DNA of 55,995 nt, from the NCBI RefSeq assembly GCF_001422365.1, contig NZ_LMMT01000022.1, positions 1 through 55,995 of the forward strand. Direction: 5' to 3'. Under the pieces are notes generated by a model. It saw only the letters and a list, made by a program, of their open reading frames with translations. It was not told the DNA's origin and made no database searches. Of this stretch, positions 36,342 to 53,461 are shown one piece after another. This DNA comes from Pseudorhodoferax sp. Leaf265. Its GTDB lineage: Bacteria; Pseudomonadota; Gammaproteobacteria; Burkholderiales; Burkholderiaceae_C. The translations under genes and the position numbers were made by a program. The first letter of the stretch is position 1; each line of letters begins with the position of its first letter.

Positions 36342-37046
36342 TCAAATCGCGGCACGTTTGCCGCGCGAGAGATCGACGCCCAATTGTTTGAGTTTGCGGT
36401 ACAGGTGCGTGCGCTCCAGGCCGGTCTTCTCGGCAACGCGTGTCATGGAGCCGCCTTCCTGGGCCAGATGGAATTCGAAGTAGGCCTTCTCGAAGCCGTC
36501 GCGCGCTTCACGCAGGGGCTTGTCGAGATCGAAGGTCTGGCGCGCCTGCGGGCCGCTGTCGGCCACCACCACCGCGGGAGCACTGCCCAGCGCCCCGGGC
36601 ACGGTCACCGCATCGGCCGGCTCGGCCCTGGCCTCGGCCGCGCCAGGGATGGCCACACCCGGCAGGCCCGGCTTGCGCAGCGCATTGCGGGCCAGCGCCT
36701 GCTCCACGGCCTTGAGCAACTTTTGCAGCGTGATCGGCTTTTCGAGGAAGGAGTGGGCGCCGATCTTGGTCGCCTCGACCGCCGTGTCGATGGTGGCATG
36801 GCCACTCATCATGATGACCGGCATCGTCAGCGTGCCTGCGCTCGACCACTCCTTGAGCAGCGAGACACCATCGGTGTCGGGCATCCAGATGTCCAGCAGC
36901 ACCAGGTCAGGACGTGCACGTGCGCGGGCTGCGCGGGCCTGGGCCGCGTTCTCGGCCAGCTCGATGTTGTGGCCTTCGTCGTTGAGGATTTCGGAGAGCA
37001 GATCCCGAATCCCCAGTTCGTCGTCGACCACGAGTATGTTTGCCAT
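36342..37046 (-). CDS. NtrX-like response regulator lacking the AAA+ domain
   Basis: A 234-residue regulator. Receiver domain at about 1–120: ILVVDDELGIRDLLSEIL, phosphoacceptor Asp in DLVLLDIWMPDTDG, Lys in SFLEKPITLQKLL. A Pro/Ala-rich linker follows, then a Fis-type helix-turn-helix at the C-terminus (MTRVAEKTGLERTHLYRKLK). Canonical NtrX has a sigma-54-interacting ATPase between these two; here it is missing entirely, with no leftover Walker motif. It can probably bind DNA but not activate sigma-54 promoters. It follows the NtrY-like kinase gene by 43 bases. Confidence 0.88.
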   Translation of the reverse strand: MANILVVDDELGIRDLLSEILNDEGHNIELAENAAQARAARARARPDLVLLDIWMPDTDGVSLLKEWSSAGTLTMPVIMMSGHATIDTAVEATKIGAHSFLEKPITLQKLLKAVEQALARNALRKPGLPGVAIPGAAEARAEPADAVTVPGALGSAPAVVVADSGPQARQTFDLDKPLREARDGFEKAYFEFHLAQEGGSMTRVAEKTGLERTHLYRKLKQLGVDLSRGKRAAI

Positions 37047-37089
37047 TGTTCAGAAGAAGCGCAGTTGCCGTTTGCCGTCGAGCGGGCGG

Positions 37090-39369
37090 CTAGGCCACGC
37101 CATCGACGGCGAATGATAACGACACTTGCGCGCCGATCACGGCACCATCAACCACGCGGTTCATCAGGTCGATGCGCGCATGGTGTTCGTCGGCGATCTT
37201 CTTGACGACCGCAAGGCCCAGTCCGGTGCCGCGCGGCTTGGTCGTCACATAGGGCTCGAACGCGCGCTTGAGCAGGGCTTCGGGAAAGCCCGTGCCCTGG
37301 TCGCGCACCGACAGGCGCACGCGCTGCGTTTGTTCCAGCCACTGCGTGCGCAGGCGCACGGCCCCGCCGTCTTCCGCGCTGGCCGCGCGGCCACCGGCCT
37401 CGGTGGCGTCCTGCGCGTTCTGCAGCAGGTTGTGGATGACCTGGCGCAGCTGCTCGGCGTCGCCGCGGATGGGGGGGCAGCGTGCGTCCAGGTCCAGCAG
37501 CACCGGCACCGCCGCGCCTTCCTGCGGGTACAGCTGCATGACGTTGTGCACCAGCGCATTGAGGTCCAGCGGCTTGAGGTCGGCCGCGGGCAGCCGGGCG
37601 TAGTCGCGGAACTCGTTGACCAGCCGCTTGAGCGCATCGACCTGTTCGACGATGGTGCGCACGGACTTGGCCAGCAGCGCGCGTTCGGTCTCGCCCTCGA
37701 GCTTGGGTTCGAGCTTCATCTGCAGCCGCTCGGCCGACAGCTGGATCGGCGTGAGCGGGTTCTTGATCTCGTGCGCAAGCCGGCGCGCCACCTCGCCCCA
37801 GGCCTGCGCGCGCTGGGCCGAGACGATCTCGGAGATGTCGTCGAACACCAGCAGCCGCGTCTGGTCGGGCAGCTGCGCGCCGCGCGCCAGCAGCACCACC
37901 GCATCCTGCGAGAACGCCGACTGCGCGGCATGCAGTTCGAAGGACTGCTGCCAATGGTCCAGGTTGTGGTGCTCGCGGCCTTCGTCGAGTCGCTCGAACT
38001 GGGTCTGTACGCTGTGCGCCAGCCCGTCCAGGCCGCCAACCGCGGCCAGCGGCTGGCCTTCGAAGGCGGCCAGCGGCGCGCGCAGGATGCGCGTGGCGCC
38101 GGGGTTGGACGAGAGCACGTGGCCGCGCGCGTCGAGCACGATGACGCCGGAAGTCAGATTGTCCAGGATGGTCTGCAGGTTGGCCCGCGCATGGTCGAGC
38201 TGCTCCATGCTGTGGTCGGCGGCCTGGCGCGCGTCCAGCAGCTGCTGCGTCATCTCGGCGAACGAGCGCGTGAGGCCGGCCAGCTCGTCGCGGCTTTGCA
38301 GCACGGCCTTGGGCGTGAGGTCGCCCGCGGCCACCTGGCGCACGCCATGGGCCAGCAGCAGCAACGGGCGCGCCAGCTGGTTGCCCAGCAGCACAGCGAG
38401 CAGCACGGCACCGAACACTGCGAGGAACAGGCTCAGCGTCAGCGTGCCGATGTACATGCGCTGCAGGCCGGTGCGTGCCAGCGCGCGCTCCTGGTACTCG
38501 CGGTTGGCCTCCTGCACGGCCAGCGCGTTGTCCACCAACACCTGGGGCAGGCGCTGGCTGGCCTGCAGGAAGCGCGGCTCGGCCAGCAGGCCCACGCTGG
38601 CGCTGGGCACCAGCGCCAGGGCCTTGACGCGGCCTTGCGCAGCCACGCCGGGCACCGGATCGTCCAGGCCCTCGACCATGGCGACCACGCGCTGGTTGCG
38701 CGCATTGCGCAGTTGCTGGGCCGTGACACGCTCGGGTGTGAGCAGCATGCTGGACGGGCCGGCGCTGGCGATCAGCTGGCCGGTGGCGCTCCACAGCACC
38801 ACCTCGCTGGCCGCCAGTTGGTCGCGGATGCGCTCCAGTGCCAGCCCGGTAGCCGCATCCGGCACCTCGGCGAGTTGGCCGCTGGCGATGCGGGTCTTGT
38901 TGCCCAGGTCGTTGGCCAACACCTCCAGCGTGGTGCGGCCCAGGTTCACGCCCGCATCGAGCGCGCCCTCGACCTTGACGTCGAACCAGCTTTCGATGGA
39001 GCGCGAGACGAACTGGTAGGACACGACATAGATGACCAGGCCCGGCACCAGCCCGACCAGGGCGAAGATCGCCGCCAGCTTGACCAGCAGCCGGCTGCCG
39101 AAGCGCCCGCGCCGCACGCGGATGGCCAGCCGCACCATGGCCCACAGGATCACGGCGGCCAACACGCTGGCGACCACCACGTTCAGCACGAACAGCCGCG
39201 CGTAGTTGCGCTCGTAGAGCTCGCGGTTGTTGGTGGCCTGGGCCAGCAGGAACAACAGCACCAGGCCCAGGCCCAGGATCACGGCGGCCCCGATGCCCAT
39301 GGCCCAGCGGATCGCACGCGCGCGGCGCGGGTCCACGCCGCCGGCGGCCTGCGGCAGGCCGGTGCTCAC
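37090..39369 (-). CDS. NtrY-like membrane sensor histidine kinase
   Basis: A 759-residue kinase. Three N-terminal hydrophobic helices (about 20–125) lead into an NtrY-type extracytoplasmic sensor segment, a further helix, a HAMP domain (LLLAHGVRQVAAGDLTPKAV), a PAS domain (ILDNLTSGVIVLDARGHVLS), HisKA (EVARRLAHEIKNPLTPIQLS, His phosphoacceptor) and an ATPase domain (NLLQNAQDATE, GTGLGLAVVKKIADEHHARI). The GTG at 39369 overlaps the DUF4390 stop as GTGA and has GGAAGG upstream. An ATG at 39420 is an alternative. It forms a pair with the NtrX-like gene downstream. Confidence 0.9.
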   Translation of the reverse strand: MSTGLPQAAGGVDPRRARAIRWAMGIGAAVILGLGLVLLFLLAQATNNRELYERNYARLFVLNVVVASVLAAVILWAMVRLAIRVRRGRFGSRLLVKLAAIFALVGLVPGLVIYVVSYQFVSRSIESWFDVKVEGALDAGVNLGRTTLEVLANDLGNKTRIASGQLAEVPDAATGLALERIRDQLAASEVVLWSATGQLIASAGPSSMLLTPERVTAQQLRNARNQRVVAMVEGLDDPVPGVAAQGRVKALALVPSASVGLLAEPRFLQASQRLPQVLVDNALAVQEANREYQERALARTGLQRMYIGTLTLSLFLAVFGAVLLAVLLGNQLARPLLLLAHGVRQVAAGDLTPKAVLQSRDELAGLTRSFAEMTQQLLDARQAADHSMEQLDHARANLQTILDNLTSGVIVLDARGHVLSSNPGATRILRAPLAAFEGQPLAAVGGLDGLAHSVQTQFERLDEGREHHNLDHWQQSFELHAAQSAFSQDAVVLLARGAQLPDQTRLLVFDDISEIVSAQRAQAWGEVARRLAHEIKNPLTPIQLSAERLQMKLEPKLEGETERALLAKSVRTIVEQVDALKRLVNEFRDYARLPAADLKPLDLNALVHNVMQLYPQEGAAVPVLLDLDARCPPIRGDAEQLRQVIHNLLQNAQDATEAGGRAASAEDGGAVRLRTQWLEQTQRVRLSVRDQGTGFPEALLKRAFEPYVTTKPRGTGLGLAVVKKIADEHHARIDLMNRVVDGAVIGAQVSLSFAVDGVA

Positions 39370-39998
39370 TTGCTGCCTTCCGCCGGCAGCTTCACGCTGG
39401 CGCTGGCCGCGATGCTCCATTCGGACTGCCCGACCGCACCGATCTGGAACGGCCGCGGCAGCTGCGACACATCCAGCCCGAAGCGAAAGCGCAGCAGGTG
39501 CGCGCTGTCGCTGGGGATGTCGGCGGCGCGCGCGATGGGCCAGCGGCCGAAGCGTTGCACGCTGGCCAGCGCCTCGGGCAGCGAATCGAAGGTCTGCGCC
39601 AGCGTCACGCCCAGGCCGGAGGTCTCGATGGGCCGTGCGCCGACGTTGAGCCGCCAGCGCCGCGTGAGCGGCTGGTAGGCCAGGCGCATGTGGCGCGTGG
39701 CGCTGGCCACGGTCTTGTCGGTCCAGTACCAGCGCTCGCGCACGATCTCGGCCTCGGCCACGAAGAACATGGGGATGCCCTTGTGCAGCGCGTCCTCGAC
39801 CTGGGCACTGAGCTCGAACTGCACCTCGGCGCTGAGCTCCAGCTCACCGTCCACGCGCTGCACCATGAGCTGGGTGATCGCCGCCGGCCCCGGCGTCGGC
39901 GGGTCGGCCTGCGCCCAGGCGCAGGCCAGCAGCAGCGCCAGCCAGACGCTAGCGCGGGCCTTTCTCCAGCAAGCTGTAAAAAAAACCGTCGTTGTCAC
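39366..39998 (-). CDS. DUF4390-family exported protein
   Basis: About 210 residues from the GTG at 39998; an in-frame GTG at 40028 also exists. A hydrophobic signal segment (ASVWLALLLACAWAQA) precedes a domain with the order known for DUF4390 next to ntrYX: EVQFELSAQVEDALHKGIPM, then ERWYWTDKTVASATRHMRLA and LRFRFGLDVSQLPRPFQIGA. Its function is unknown; it usually sits between rsmB and ntrY, as here. It overlaps rsmB by about 50 bases and the kinase by four. Both overlaps suggest coupled translation. Confidence 0.82.
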   Translation of the reverse strand: MTTTVFFTACWRKARASVWLALLLACAWAQADPPTPGPAAITQLMVQRVDGELELSAEVQFELSAQVEDALHKGIPMFFVAEAEIVRERWYWTDKTVASATRHMRLAYQPLTRRWRLNVGARPIETSGLGVTLAQTFDSLPEALASVQRFGRWPIARAADIPSDSAHLLRFRFGLDVSQLPRPFQIGAVGQSEWSIAASASVKLPAEGSK

Positions 39999-41274
39999 GC
40001 GGACGATTGTCCGGGACGGCCGGCGCACCCGCGGCGCTGCAAGGGATTAAATGGCCGGGCGATGGCAGCAATCGCGCCTCACTGTGGTGCGCAAGAAACG
40101 TTTCGATGCGCTCGCGGCCTTCGGCCGGAAACACGGAACAGGTGGCGAACAGCAGCCGGCCGCCCGGTGCCACCAGCGGCCACAGCGCCTGCAGCAGCCG
40201 GTCCTGTTGCACCACGAGCTGGGCGATGTCGCTCTCGCGGCGCAGCCAGCGCACGTCGGGGTGGCGCCGCACGATGCCCGAGGCGCTGCAGGGCGCGTCC
40301 AGCAAGATGGCGTCGAAGGGCCGGCCGTCCCACCAGGTGGCGACTTCGGCCGCGTCCGCAGCGCGTACCTCGGCCGCCAGGCCCAGGCGCGCCAGGTTCT
40401 CGTGGATGCGGGCGCAACGGGCCGGGTCCACGTCCAGCGCGGTCAGCGCGGCGTCGGCGCATTCGAGCAGGTGGGCAGTCTTGCCGCCCGGCGCGGCGCA
40501 GGCGTCCAGCAGGCGCAGCGGGCGGTCTGCCGGCCGTGCCAGCCCCTGCAGCAGCAGCGGCGCAGCCAGCTGGGCCGCGGCATCCTGTACCGACCAGGCG
40601 CCCTCGGCATAGCCGGGCAGTTCGGGCACCGGGCGTGGGCGCGGCAGCAGCAGGCCCTCGTCGCCGATGGGCTGGGCCGCGATGCCTTCGGCCTGCAGGC
40701 GCGCCTGCATGGCAGCCACGGTGCTGCGGCGCCGGTTCACGCGCAGCGTGAGCGGCGCGGCATGGTCGGAGGCCTGCAGCACGGCCTGCCAGTCCTGCGG
40801 CCAGTCGCGCTGCATGCGCGCGATCCACCAGCGCGGGTGGTTCCATTGCGCGACCGGATCGCGCGCGCTGGCCGCGACCAGCGCATCGCGCTCGCGCAGG
40901 AAACGGCGCAAGCAGGCGTTCACGAAGCCGGACTGCGCGCGCGCGCCACCACGGCGGGCCGCCTCCACGGCCTGGTCGACCAGCGTGAACGGCGTATAGG
41001 GCGCTTGCGCTTCGTCCCACACGAGCGCGAGTGCCAGGCACAGCAGCGCATCCACGGCCGGTGCCGGCGGGCGCTTGGCCAGCAGGCTGCGCAGGGCCTC
41101 GGCCCGGCCGAGCTGGCGCAAGGCATGGAACAGCAGGGCCTGGGCCGCCGGCCGGAATGCCGGCGCGACGGCGGCCAGCGCGGTGGTCGCGCTCTGGCCG
41201 GCGCGCACGGCCTGCAACGCTGTGGCCGTGGCCTGCAATTGCCGCCACAGCGGTGGGGCCTGGGTGGTGTTCAA
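39949..41274 (-). CDS. rsmB: 16S rRNA (cytosine-967-C5)-methyltransferase RsmB
   Basis: A 441-residue RNA methyltransferase. An N-terminal NusB-like RNA-binding domain (about 10–150) leads to a Rossmann methyltransferase. Its motifs are LLDACAAPGGKTAHLLE for SAM binding, LLDAPCSASGIVRRHPD with one catalytic Cys, and LLFATCSVFPAEGRERIETF with the other. The C-terminal DGFFY motif is the family's usual end and is encoded over a run of eight Ts. The only start that fits is a TTG at 41274, four bases after the stop of the upstream flavoprotein gene. Confidence 0.93.
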   Translation of the reverse strand: MNTTQAPPLWRQLQATATALQAVRAGQSATTALAAVAPAFRPAAQALLFHALRQLGRAEALRSLLAKRPPAPAVDALLCLALALVWDEAQAPYTPFTLVDQAVEAARRGGARAQSGFVNACLRRFLRERDALVAASARDPVAQWNHPRWWIARMQRDWPQDWQAVLQASDHAAPLTLRVNRRRSTVAAMQARLQAEGIAAQPIGDEGLLLPRPRPVPELPGYAEGAWSVQDAAAQLAAPLLLQGLARPADRPLRLLDACAAPGGKTAHLLECADAALTALDVDPARCARIHENLARLGLAAEVRAADAAEVATWWDGRPFDAILLDAPCSASGIVRRHPDVRWLRRESDIAQLVVQQDRLLQALWPLVAPGGRLLFATCSVFPAEGRERIETFLAHHSEARLLPSPGHLIPCSAAGAPAVPDNRPRDNDGFFYSLLEKGPR

Positions 41275-41278
41275 ACGC

Positions 41279-42556
41279 TCATCCCAGCGTGTCCGCCCAG
41301 ATGTTCTGCGCCCAGTTCATCGCGTAGACACCTTCCAGTTCGGTCGGGCCCGTGCTCACGCCACCGGAGCCGGCCACGGTCTTGAAGGTCTTCTCGGCCG
41401 CATCGTAGGCGTGCACGCTGGCCACGTGGACCACGTTTCGGTCGTCGACAAAGCTGTAGCAGGTGTTGTTGAGCATGGGCGCGGGGTTCAGCTCCCAGCC
41501 TGCCAGCTGCGCCACGATGGCCGCGGCTGCCACCTTGGCGTGGCTGTTGGCCATGTGGCCGCTCTTCGGCATGGCCGGCGCGATCTGGATGGAATCGCCG
41601 ATGACGAACACGTCGCGCGCGGCCGTCGATTCGAAGCTCTGGTAGTTCACGCCGCACCAGCGGTTGTTGGCCATGTTGTTCAGGCCGGCCTGCACGGCAA
41701 TGGCACCCGCACGCATGGACGGCAGCGCGTTGATGACCTGGGCCTTGACGTCGTCGTGCACCTCGAACTTGACCAGGCCGGCCTTGGCGTCGACCGCCAC
41801 GGTCTTGTGCTGGCCGCGGTACTCGACGATGCCTTTGTACTGCTCGGCCCAGACCTTCTTGAACAGCGGGCCCTTGGAGGTGACATCGGGGTTCGCGTCC
41901 AGGATCAGCACCTTGCTGCGCGGCTTGAAGTTCTTGAAGTACCAGGCCACCTGGCTGGCACGCTCGTAGGGCCCGGGCGGGCAGCGGTACGGCGCTTCGG
42001 GGATGGTGATGGCGTAGACGCCGCCGTCGGGCATGGCCTCGAGCTGGCGCCGCAACGCCACCGTCTCCGGGCCGGCCTTCCAGGCCTGCAAAATCTGGCC
42101 CGACGCATGCGCGGCCTGCAGGCCCTCGATGCTGCCGAACTGCAGTTCCACGCCGGGCGAGACCACCAGCTTGTCGTAGCCGATGGTGGCGCCGCCGGCC
42201 AGCTTGACGGTGCGCGCCGCGGTGTCGATGGCGGTGGCGCTGTCGCGCACGCGCGTCACGCCATGGCGGCGCGTGAGCTCGGTGTAGGGCGAGGTGACCT
42301 CGGCGATCTGGCGGCTGCCGCCGATGACGAGGTTGGAGATCGGACAGGAGACGAAGGCCTCGTTGGGCTCGATCAGCACCACGTCGATCTTGTAGTCCGA
42401 CAGCATGCGCACGTACTTGGCCGCGGTGGCGCCACCGTAGCCGCCGCCGATGACCACGACCTTGGCCTTGGAGGGAATGGCGCCCGTGCTGGCGCAACCG
42501 GCCAGGCCCAGCATGGCCAGGCCGGCGGAAGAATGCAGGAAGGAACGGCGTTGCAT
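41279..42556 (-). CDS. fccB: Flavocytochrome c sulfide dehydrogenase flavoprotein subunit-like (FccB)
   Basis: A 425-residue FAD-dependent oxidoreductase. A twin-arginine-type signal begins MQRRSFLHSSAGLAMLGLAG, with an LAGC box, so it may be exported folded and perhaps lipidated. FAD binding is seen in VVVIGGGYGGATAAKYVR. YRCPPGPYERASQVAWYFKN and NNRWCGVNYQSFES carry the cysteines that form the redox disulphide of FccB. FccB oxidises sulphide to sulphur or polysulphide and passes electrons to its cytochrome partner, which is the next gene upstream. A good AGGAG site supports the start at 42556. Confidence 0.88.
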   Translation of the reverse strand: MQRRSFLHSSAGLAMLGLAGCASTGAIPSKAKVVVIGGGYGGATAAKYVRMLSDYKIDVVLIEPNEAFVSCPISNLVIGGSRQIAEVTSPYTELTRRHGVTRVRDSATAIDTAARTVKLAGGATIGYDKLVVSPGVELQFGSIEGLQAAHASGQILQAWKAGPETVALRRQLEAMPDGGVYAITIPEAPYRCPPGPYERASQVAWYFKNFKPRSKVLILDANPDVTSKGPLFKKVWAEQYKGIVEYRGQHKTVAVDAKAGLVKFEVHDDVKAQVINALPSMRAGAIAVQAGLNNMANNRWCGVNYQSFESTAARDVFVIGDSIQIAPAMPKSGHMANSHAKVAAAAIVAQLAGWELNPAPMLNNTCYSFVDDRNVVHVASVHAYDAAEKTFKTVAGSGGVSTGPTELEGVYAMNWAQNIWADTLG

Positions 42557-42569
42557 GGTGGGGCGCTCC

Positions 42570-42887
42570 TTATCTGCTCTGGGCCGCGAAGTAGGCGGCA
42601 ATCTGCGCGATCTGCGCCTCGCTGTAGCCCTTGGCCAGCTGGTGCATGATGGTCGCGCTGCGCGTGCCGGCCTTGAACGCGGCCATCTGCGCGATCAGCT
42701 GCTCGGCCGGCATGCCGGCCAGGGACACCACGCTGGAGCCTGGCTGCGCCTTGCCCTGGGTGCCGTGGCAGTTGGCGCAGGTGGCCGCCAGGCTGCGCAT
42801 GTACAGCGCGTCCCTGTCCTGCGCCGCAGTTGGCATCGCCGTCGCGGCCAGGCTGGCCGCGGCAGCCAGCATCATGTTCCATCGCAT
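42570..42887 (-). CDS. Small periplasmic c-type cytochrome, partner of FccB
   Basis: A 105-residue protein with a signal peptide (MRWNMMLAAAASLAATAMPT, cut near AAQD). One haem-attachment site, SLAATCANCHGTQGKAQPG (CxxCH), and a likely Met ligand in LAGMPAEQLIAQMAAF or further on. It resembles the single-haem cytochrome subunits of sulphide dehydrogenases. The start at 42887 has a GAGGAG site. It lies 13 bases before fccB in the same direction, so the pair is probably co-transcribed. Confidence 0.88.
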   Translation of the reverse strand: MRWNMMLAAAASLAATAMPTAAQDRDALYMRSLAATCANCHGTQGKAQPGSSVVSLAGMPAEQLIAQMAAFKAGTRSATIMHQLAKGYSEAQIAQIAAYFAAQSR

Positions 42888-42976
42888 GGGCAGCTCTCCT
42901 CGGGTTGCTTGTCTTGGGGGGCGCCAGTATCCACGACGGCATGCAGCCCCGACAGACATTCTCTGCATATGCTCAG

Positions 42977-43540
42977 CTACAGCGTGCGCGCCCGCTTGAA
43001 GCCGAACAACCAGGCCAGCAACAGCGCCGGAAACTGCCGCACCGCCCGGTTGTAGACCTCGACCGCGGCCGCATACGCACGCTCGGCTCCTTGGACCTGC
43101 GTGCCCACGGCCTCCCAGTCCGAGCGCAGTGCCGCCACCGGCTGGCCGCTGCGCGCGCGTGCCAGCGTCTCATCGTCCAGGTACTGCCAGGCCATGGCGA
43201 GCACGGCGCGCGCGGCCACCAGCCCGGCCATGGCGGCCGTATCGGAAGGCTTGCCGCGCACCGCGGCCAGGGAGGCCGAGAACTGCGCACTGGCCGCCCG
43301 CAGGTTGCTCCACGCATCTCCGGCCCGCGGCGGTGCATCGCCTGGCGGCGGCTCGGGCGCATGCTCGGCCATCCAGGCGGCATAGCGCTCCAGCTGCGCC
43401 ACCAGGCTGGCGAAGATGGACCACACCTTGGTGCGCAGGCGCACGAGGCGGTTGTAGGCGCCCACGCCCCAGAACAGCAGCACCGCGGCCCCGCCTCCCC
43501 AGGCCAACCAGGTGCTCCAGCTTGCATGCATCACGTCCAC
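42977..43540 (-). CDS. LemA-family protein
   Basis: A 187-residue protein. One N-terminal transmembrane helix (WLAWGGGAAVLLFWGVG, about 12–28) is followed by the LemA motif YNRLVRLRTKVWSIFASLVA and a long helical domain. LemA proteins are membrane-anchored four-helix proteins of poorly known role. The C-terminus YNRAVRQFPALLLAWLFGFK also fits the family. It stands alone between the cytochrome gene and the rpoC terminator. Confidence 0.85.
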   Translation of the reverse strand: MDVMHASWSTWLAWGGGAAVLLFWGVGAYNRLVRLRTKVWSIFASLVAQLERYAAWMAEHAPEPPPGDAPPRAGDAWSNLRAASAQFSASLAAVRGKPSDTAAMAGLVAARAVLAMAWQYLDDETLARARSGQPVAALRSDWEAVGTQVQGAERAYAAAVEVYNRAVRQFPALLLAWLFGFKRARTL

Positions 43541-43564
43541 ATCTCCATCGATCGGTCACCCATG

Positions 43565-43600
43565 AAAAAACCCCGGGGCCATGATAGGCAACCCGGGGTT
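43565..43600 (-). terminator. Intrinsic terminator of the rplKAJL–rpoBC operon
   Basis: On the minus strand AACCCCGGG and CCCGGGGTT form a nine-base-pair stem with a 14-base loop, directly followed by TTTT. It lies 37 bases after the rpoC stop. It is the best intrinsic terminator in the window. Confidence 0.9.
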
Positions 43601-43636
43601 GGGCCGGCATGACGCCGGCACGGAACGCGGTACGGC

Positions 43637-47854
<4,218 letters not shown>

Positions 47855-47881
47855 AGCGTTGTTTCCTTTGCCTTGCCCTGA

Positions 47882-51994
<4,113 letters not shown>

Positions 51995-52223
51995 GAATTC
52001 TCCGGGCGAGGATACAAATCCTGCGACTGAGGCACCGGCACATGCTCCTGTGCGGTGAACTTGGCGGCTGGCCACTACCAACCTATGGCGGACGGCGATG
52101 CGTTGCACATCGCCCGTACCAAGTCGTCTTTTGCAGTCGAGTCAAAAGACACTCGAAAACGGGATTGAACCGCTTTCGGCTGCCCTTTGCAGCGGGGCGT
52201 TTTGCAACACCCCACAAGCACCA

Positions 52224-52257
52224 AAGGCTGGAGGCCCGTATCGGACACTCCAGCCTT
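52224..52257 (-). terminator. Hairpin between rplL and rpoB (attenuator-like)
   Basis: On the minus strand AAGGCTGGAG and CTCCAGCCTT form a perfect 10-base-pair stem with a 14-base loop, 15 bases after the rplL stop, followed by TGG. In E. coli a partial terminator at this place makes ribosomal proteins outnumber polymerase; position and form suggest the same role here. The remaining 220 bases to rpoB show no gene. Confidence 0.7.
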
Positions 52258-52271
52258 GGAGAACCAAGTGA

Positions 52272-52646
52272 TTACTTGAGTTCGACCTTGGCGCCAGCGT
52301 CTTCCAGCTTCTTCTTGGCTGCGTCGGCGTCGGCCTTGGCAATGCCTTCCTTGACGTTCTTCGGAGCGCCGTCGACCAGGTCCTTGGCTTCCTTCAGGCC
52401 CAGGCCCGTGATTTCGCGCACGGCCTTGATGACGGAGACCTTGTTCGCGCCGGCTTCGACCAGCACGACGTTGAATTCGGTCTTTTCTTCAGCGGCCGGA
52501 GCGGCAGCGCCGCCGCCAGCAGCGGGAGCCGCCATGGCGGCTGCGCTCACGCCGAACTTCTCTTCGATGGCCTTGACCAGGTCGTTGAGTTCGAGGACCG
52601 TCATGCTGTCGAGGGCGGTCAGGAATGCGTCTTTATCGAATGCCAT
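52272..52646 (-). CDS. rplL: Ribosomal protein bL12 (L7/L12)
   Basis: A 124-residue stalk protein. The N-terminal dimerisation part ([20 protein letters not shown]) joins by a flexible Ala/Gly hinge near residue 40–52 to the C-terminal domain ([40 protein letters not shown]) that recruits translation factors. It is 43 bases after rplJ, whose protein forms the base of the stalk. Confidence 0.97.
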   Translation of the reverse strand: MAFDKDAFLTALDSMTVLELNDLVKAIEEKFGVSAAAMAAPAAGGGAAAPAAEEKTEFNVVLVEAGANKVSVIKAVREITGLGLKEAKDLVDGAPKNVKEGIAKADADAAKKKLEDAGAKVELK

Positions 52647-52689
52647 TTTGATTTCCTAAATAAGTTGGTTGTGCCGCGCGATCGTTCGA

Positions 52690-53226
52690 TCAGGCTGCGG
52701 CGGCTTCGGCTGCGGGAGCCTCGGCTGCGGGTTCTGCGCCTTCGCCCTTCTTGGCCGCCAGCGCGCCCAGCACCACGGCCGTGCGCGAGATCGGGGACAT
52801 CAGCAGGCCACAGATCTGGGCCAGCAGGACTTCCTTCGAAGGGATGTTCGCCAGTTGCTTGACGCCGTCGACGTCCAGGGCCTTGCCACCAAATGCACCG
52901 CCGCGGATGACCAACTTGTCGTTGGTCTTCGCGAACTCGGACACCACTTTCGCGGCGGCCACGGCATCGGTAGAGAAGCCATAGATCAGCGGGCCGGTCA
53001 TCTGGTCGGACGCGACTTCGAATGCGCTGCCAGCGACAGCGCGGCGGGCCAGCGTGTTCTTCAACACGGACAGGCTCACGCCAGCGCTGCGCGCGTTGGA
53101 GCGCAGGCGGGTCATGTCGGCGACCGTGATGCCGCGGTATTCCGCCATCACGAGCGTCTGAGCATTTGCGGCGAGGCTGGTCACTTCGGTGATGACCGCT
53201 TCTTTCTCACTGCGATTCAGACTCAA
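52690..53226 (-). CDS. rplJ: Ribosomal protein uL10
   Basis: A 178-residue protein. The start is a TTG at 53226 ([20 protein letters not shown]), with GGAGTA upstream; no ATG is available before the conserved N-terminus. The core [20 protein letters not shown] and the C-terminal helix that binds L7/L12 are present, with an Ala/Glu tail. It follows rplA by a 235-base leader, the place of translational feedback by L10 in other bacteria. Confidence 0.95.
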   Translation of the reverse strand: MSLNRSEKEAVITEVTSLAANAQTLVMAEYRGITVADMTRLRSNARSAGVSLSVLKNTLARRAVAGSAFEVASDQMTGPLIYGFSTDAVAAAKVVSEFAKTNDKLVIRGGAFGGKALDVDGVKQLANIPSKEVLLAQICGLLMSPISRTAVVLGALAAKKGEGAEPAAEAPAAEAAAA

Positions 53227-53461
53227 GGTCTACTCCTTTGATTTGTGTCTTCGGGCCGGAGCCTTCCGACACGCCTTCTTGCAGCGACCAACTGTTCAGG
53301 AAAAAATCCATCTGCAGCGGGATCGCCATCTGCGTTGGTTGCTTGCGCGATTAAGTCCCTGTGAAGAGACGCCAACGGTCTTGGATGGCCCGGGCGGCTT
53401 TGCAGCCGCCCGGCCCACCACCTTGGGCCACCCCTTGCGGAGCAGCCCAAATTTCTTGCGA
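53227..53461 (-). promoter_or_regulatory. rplJ leader between rplA and rplJ
   Basis: These 235 bases carry no gene. On the minus strand a very stable hairpin, CCGGGCGGCT / AGCCGCCCGG with a four-base loop (53390–53413), lies about 50 bases after rplA. More paired segments follow up to the rplJ start. L10–L12 binds such a leader in E. coli to repress rplJ and rplL; the matching position makes the same control likely here. The exact L10-binding fold was not modelled. Confidence 0.65.
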
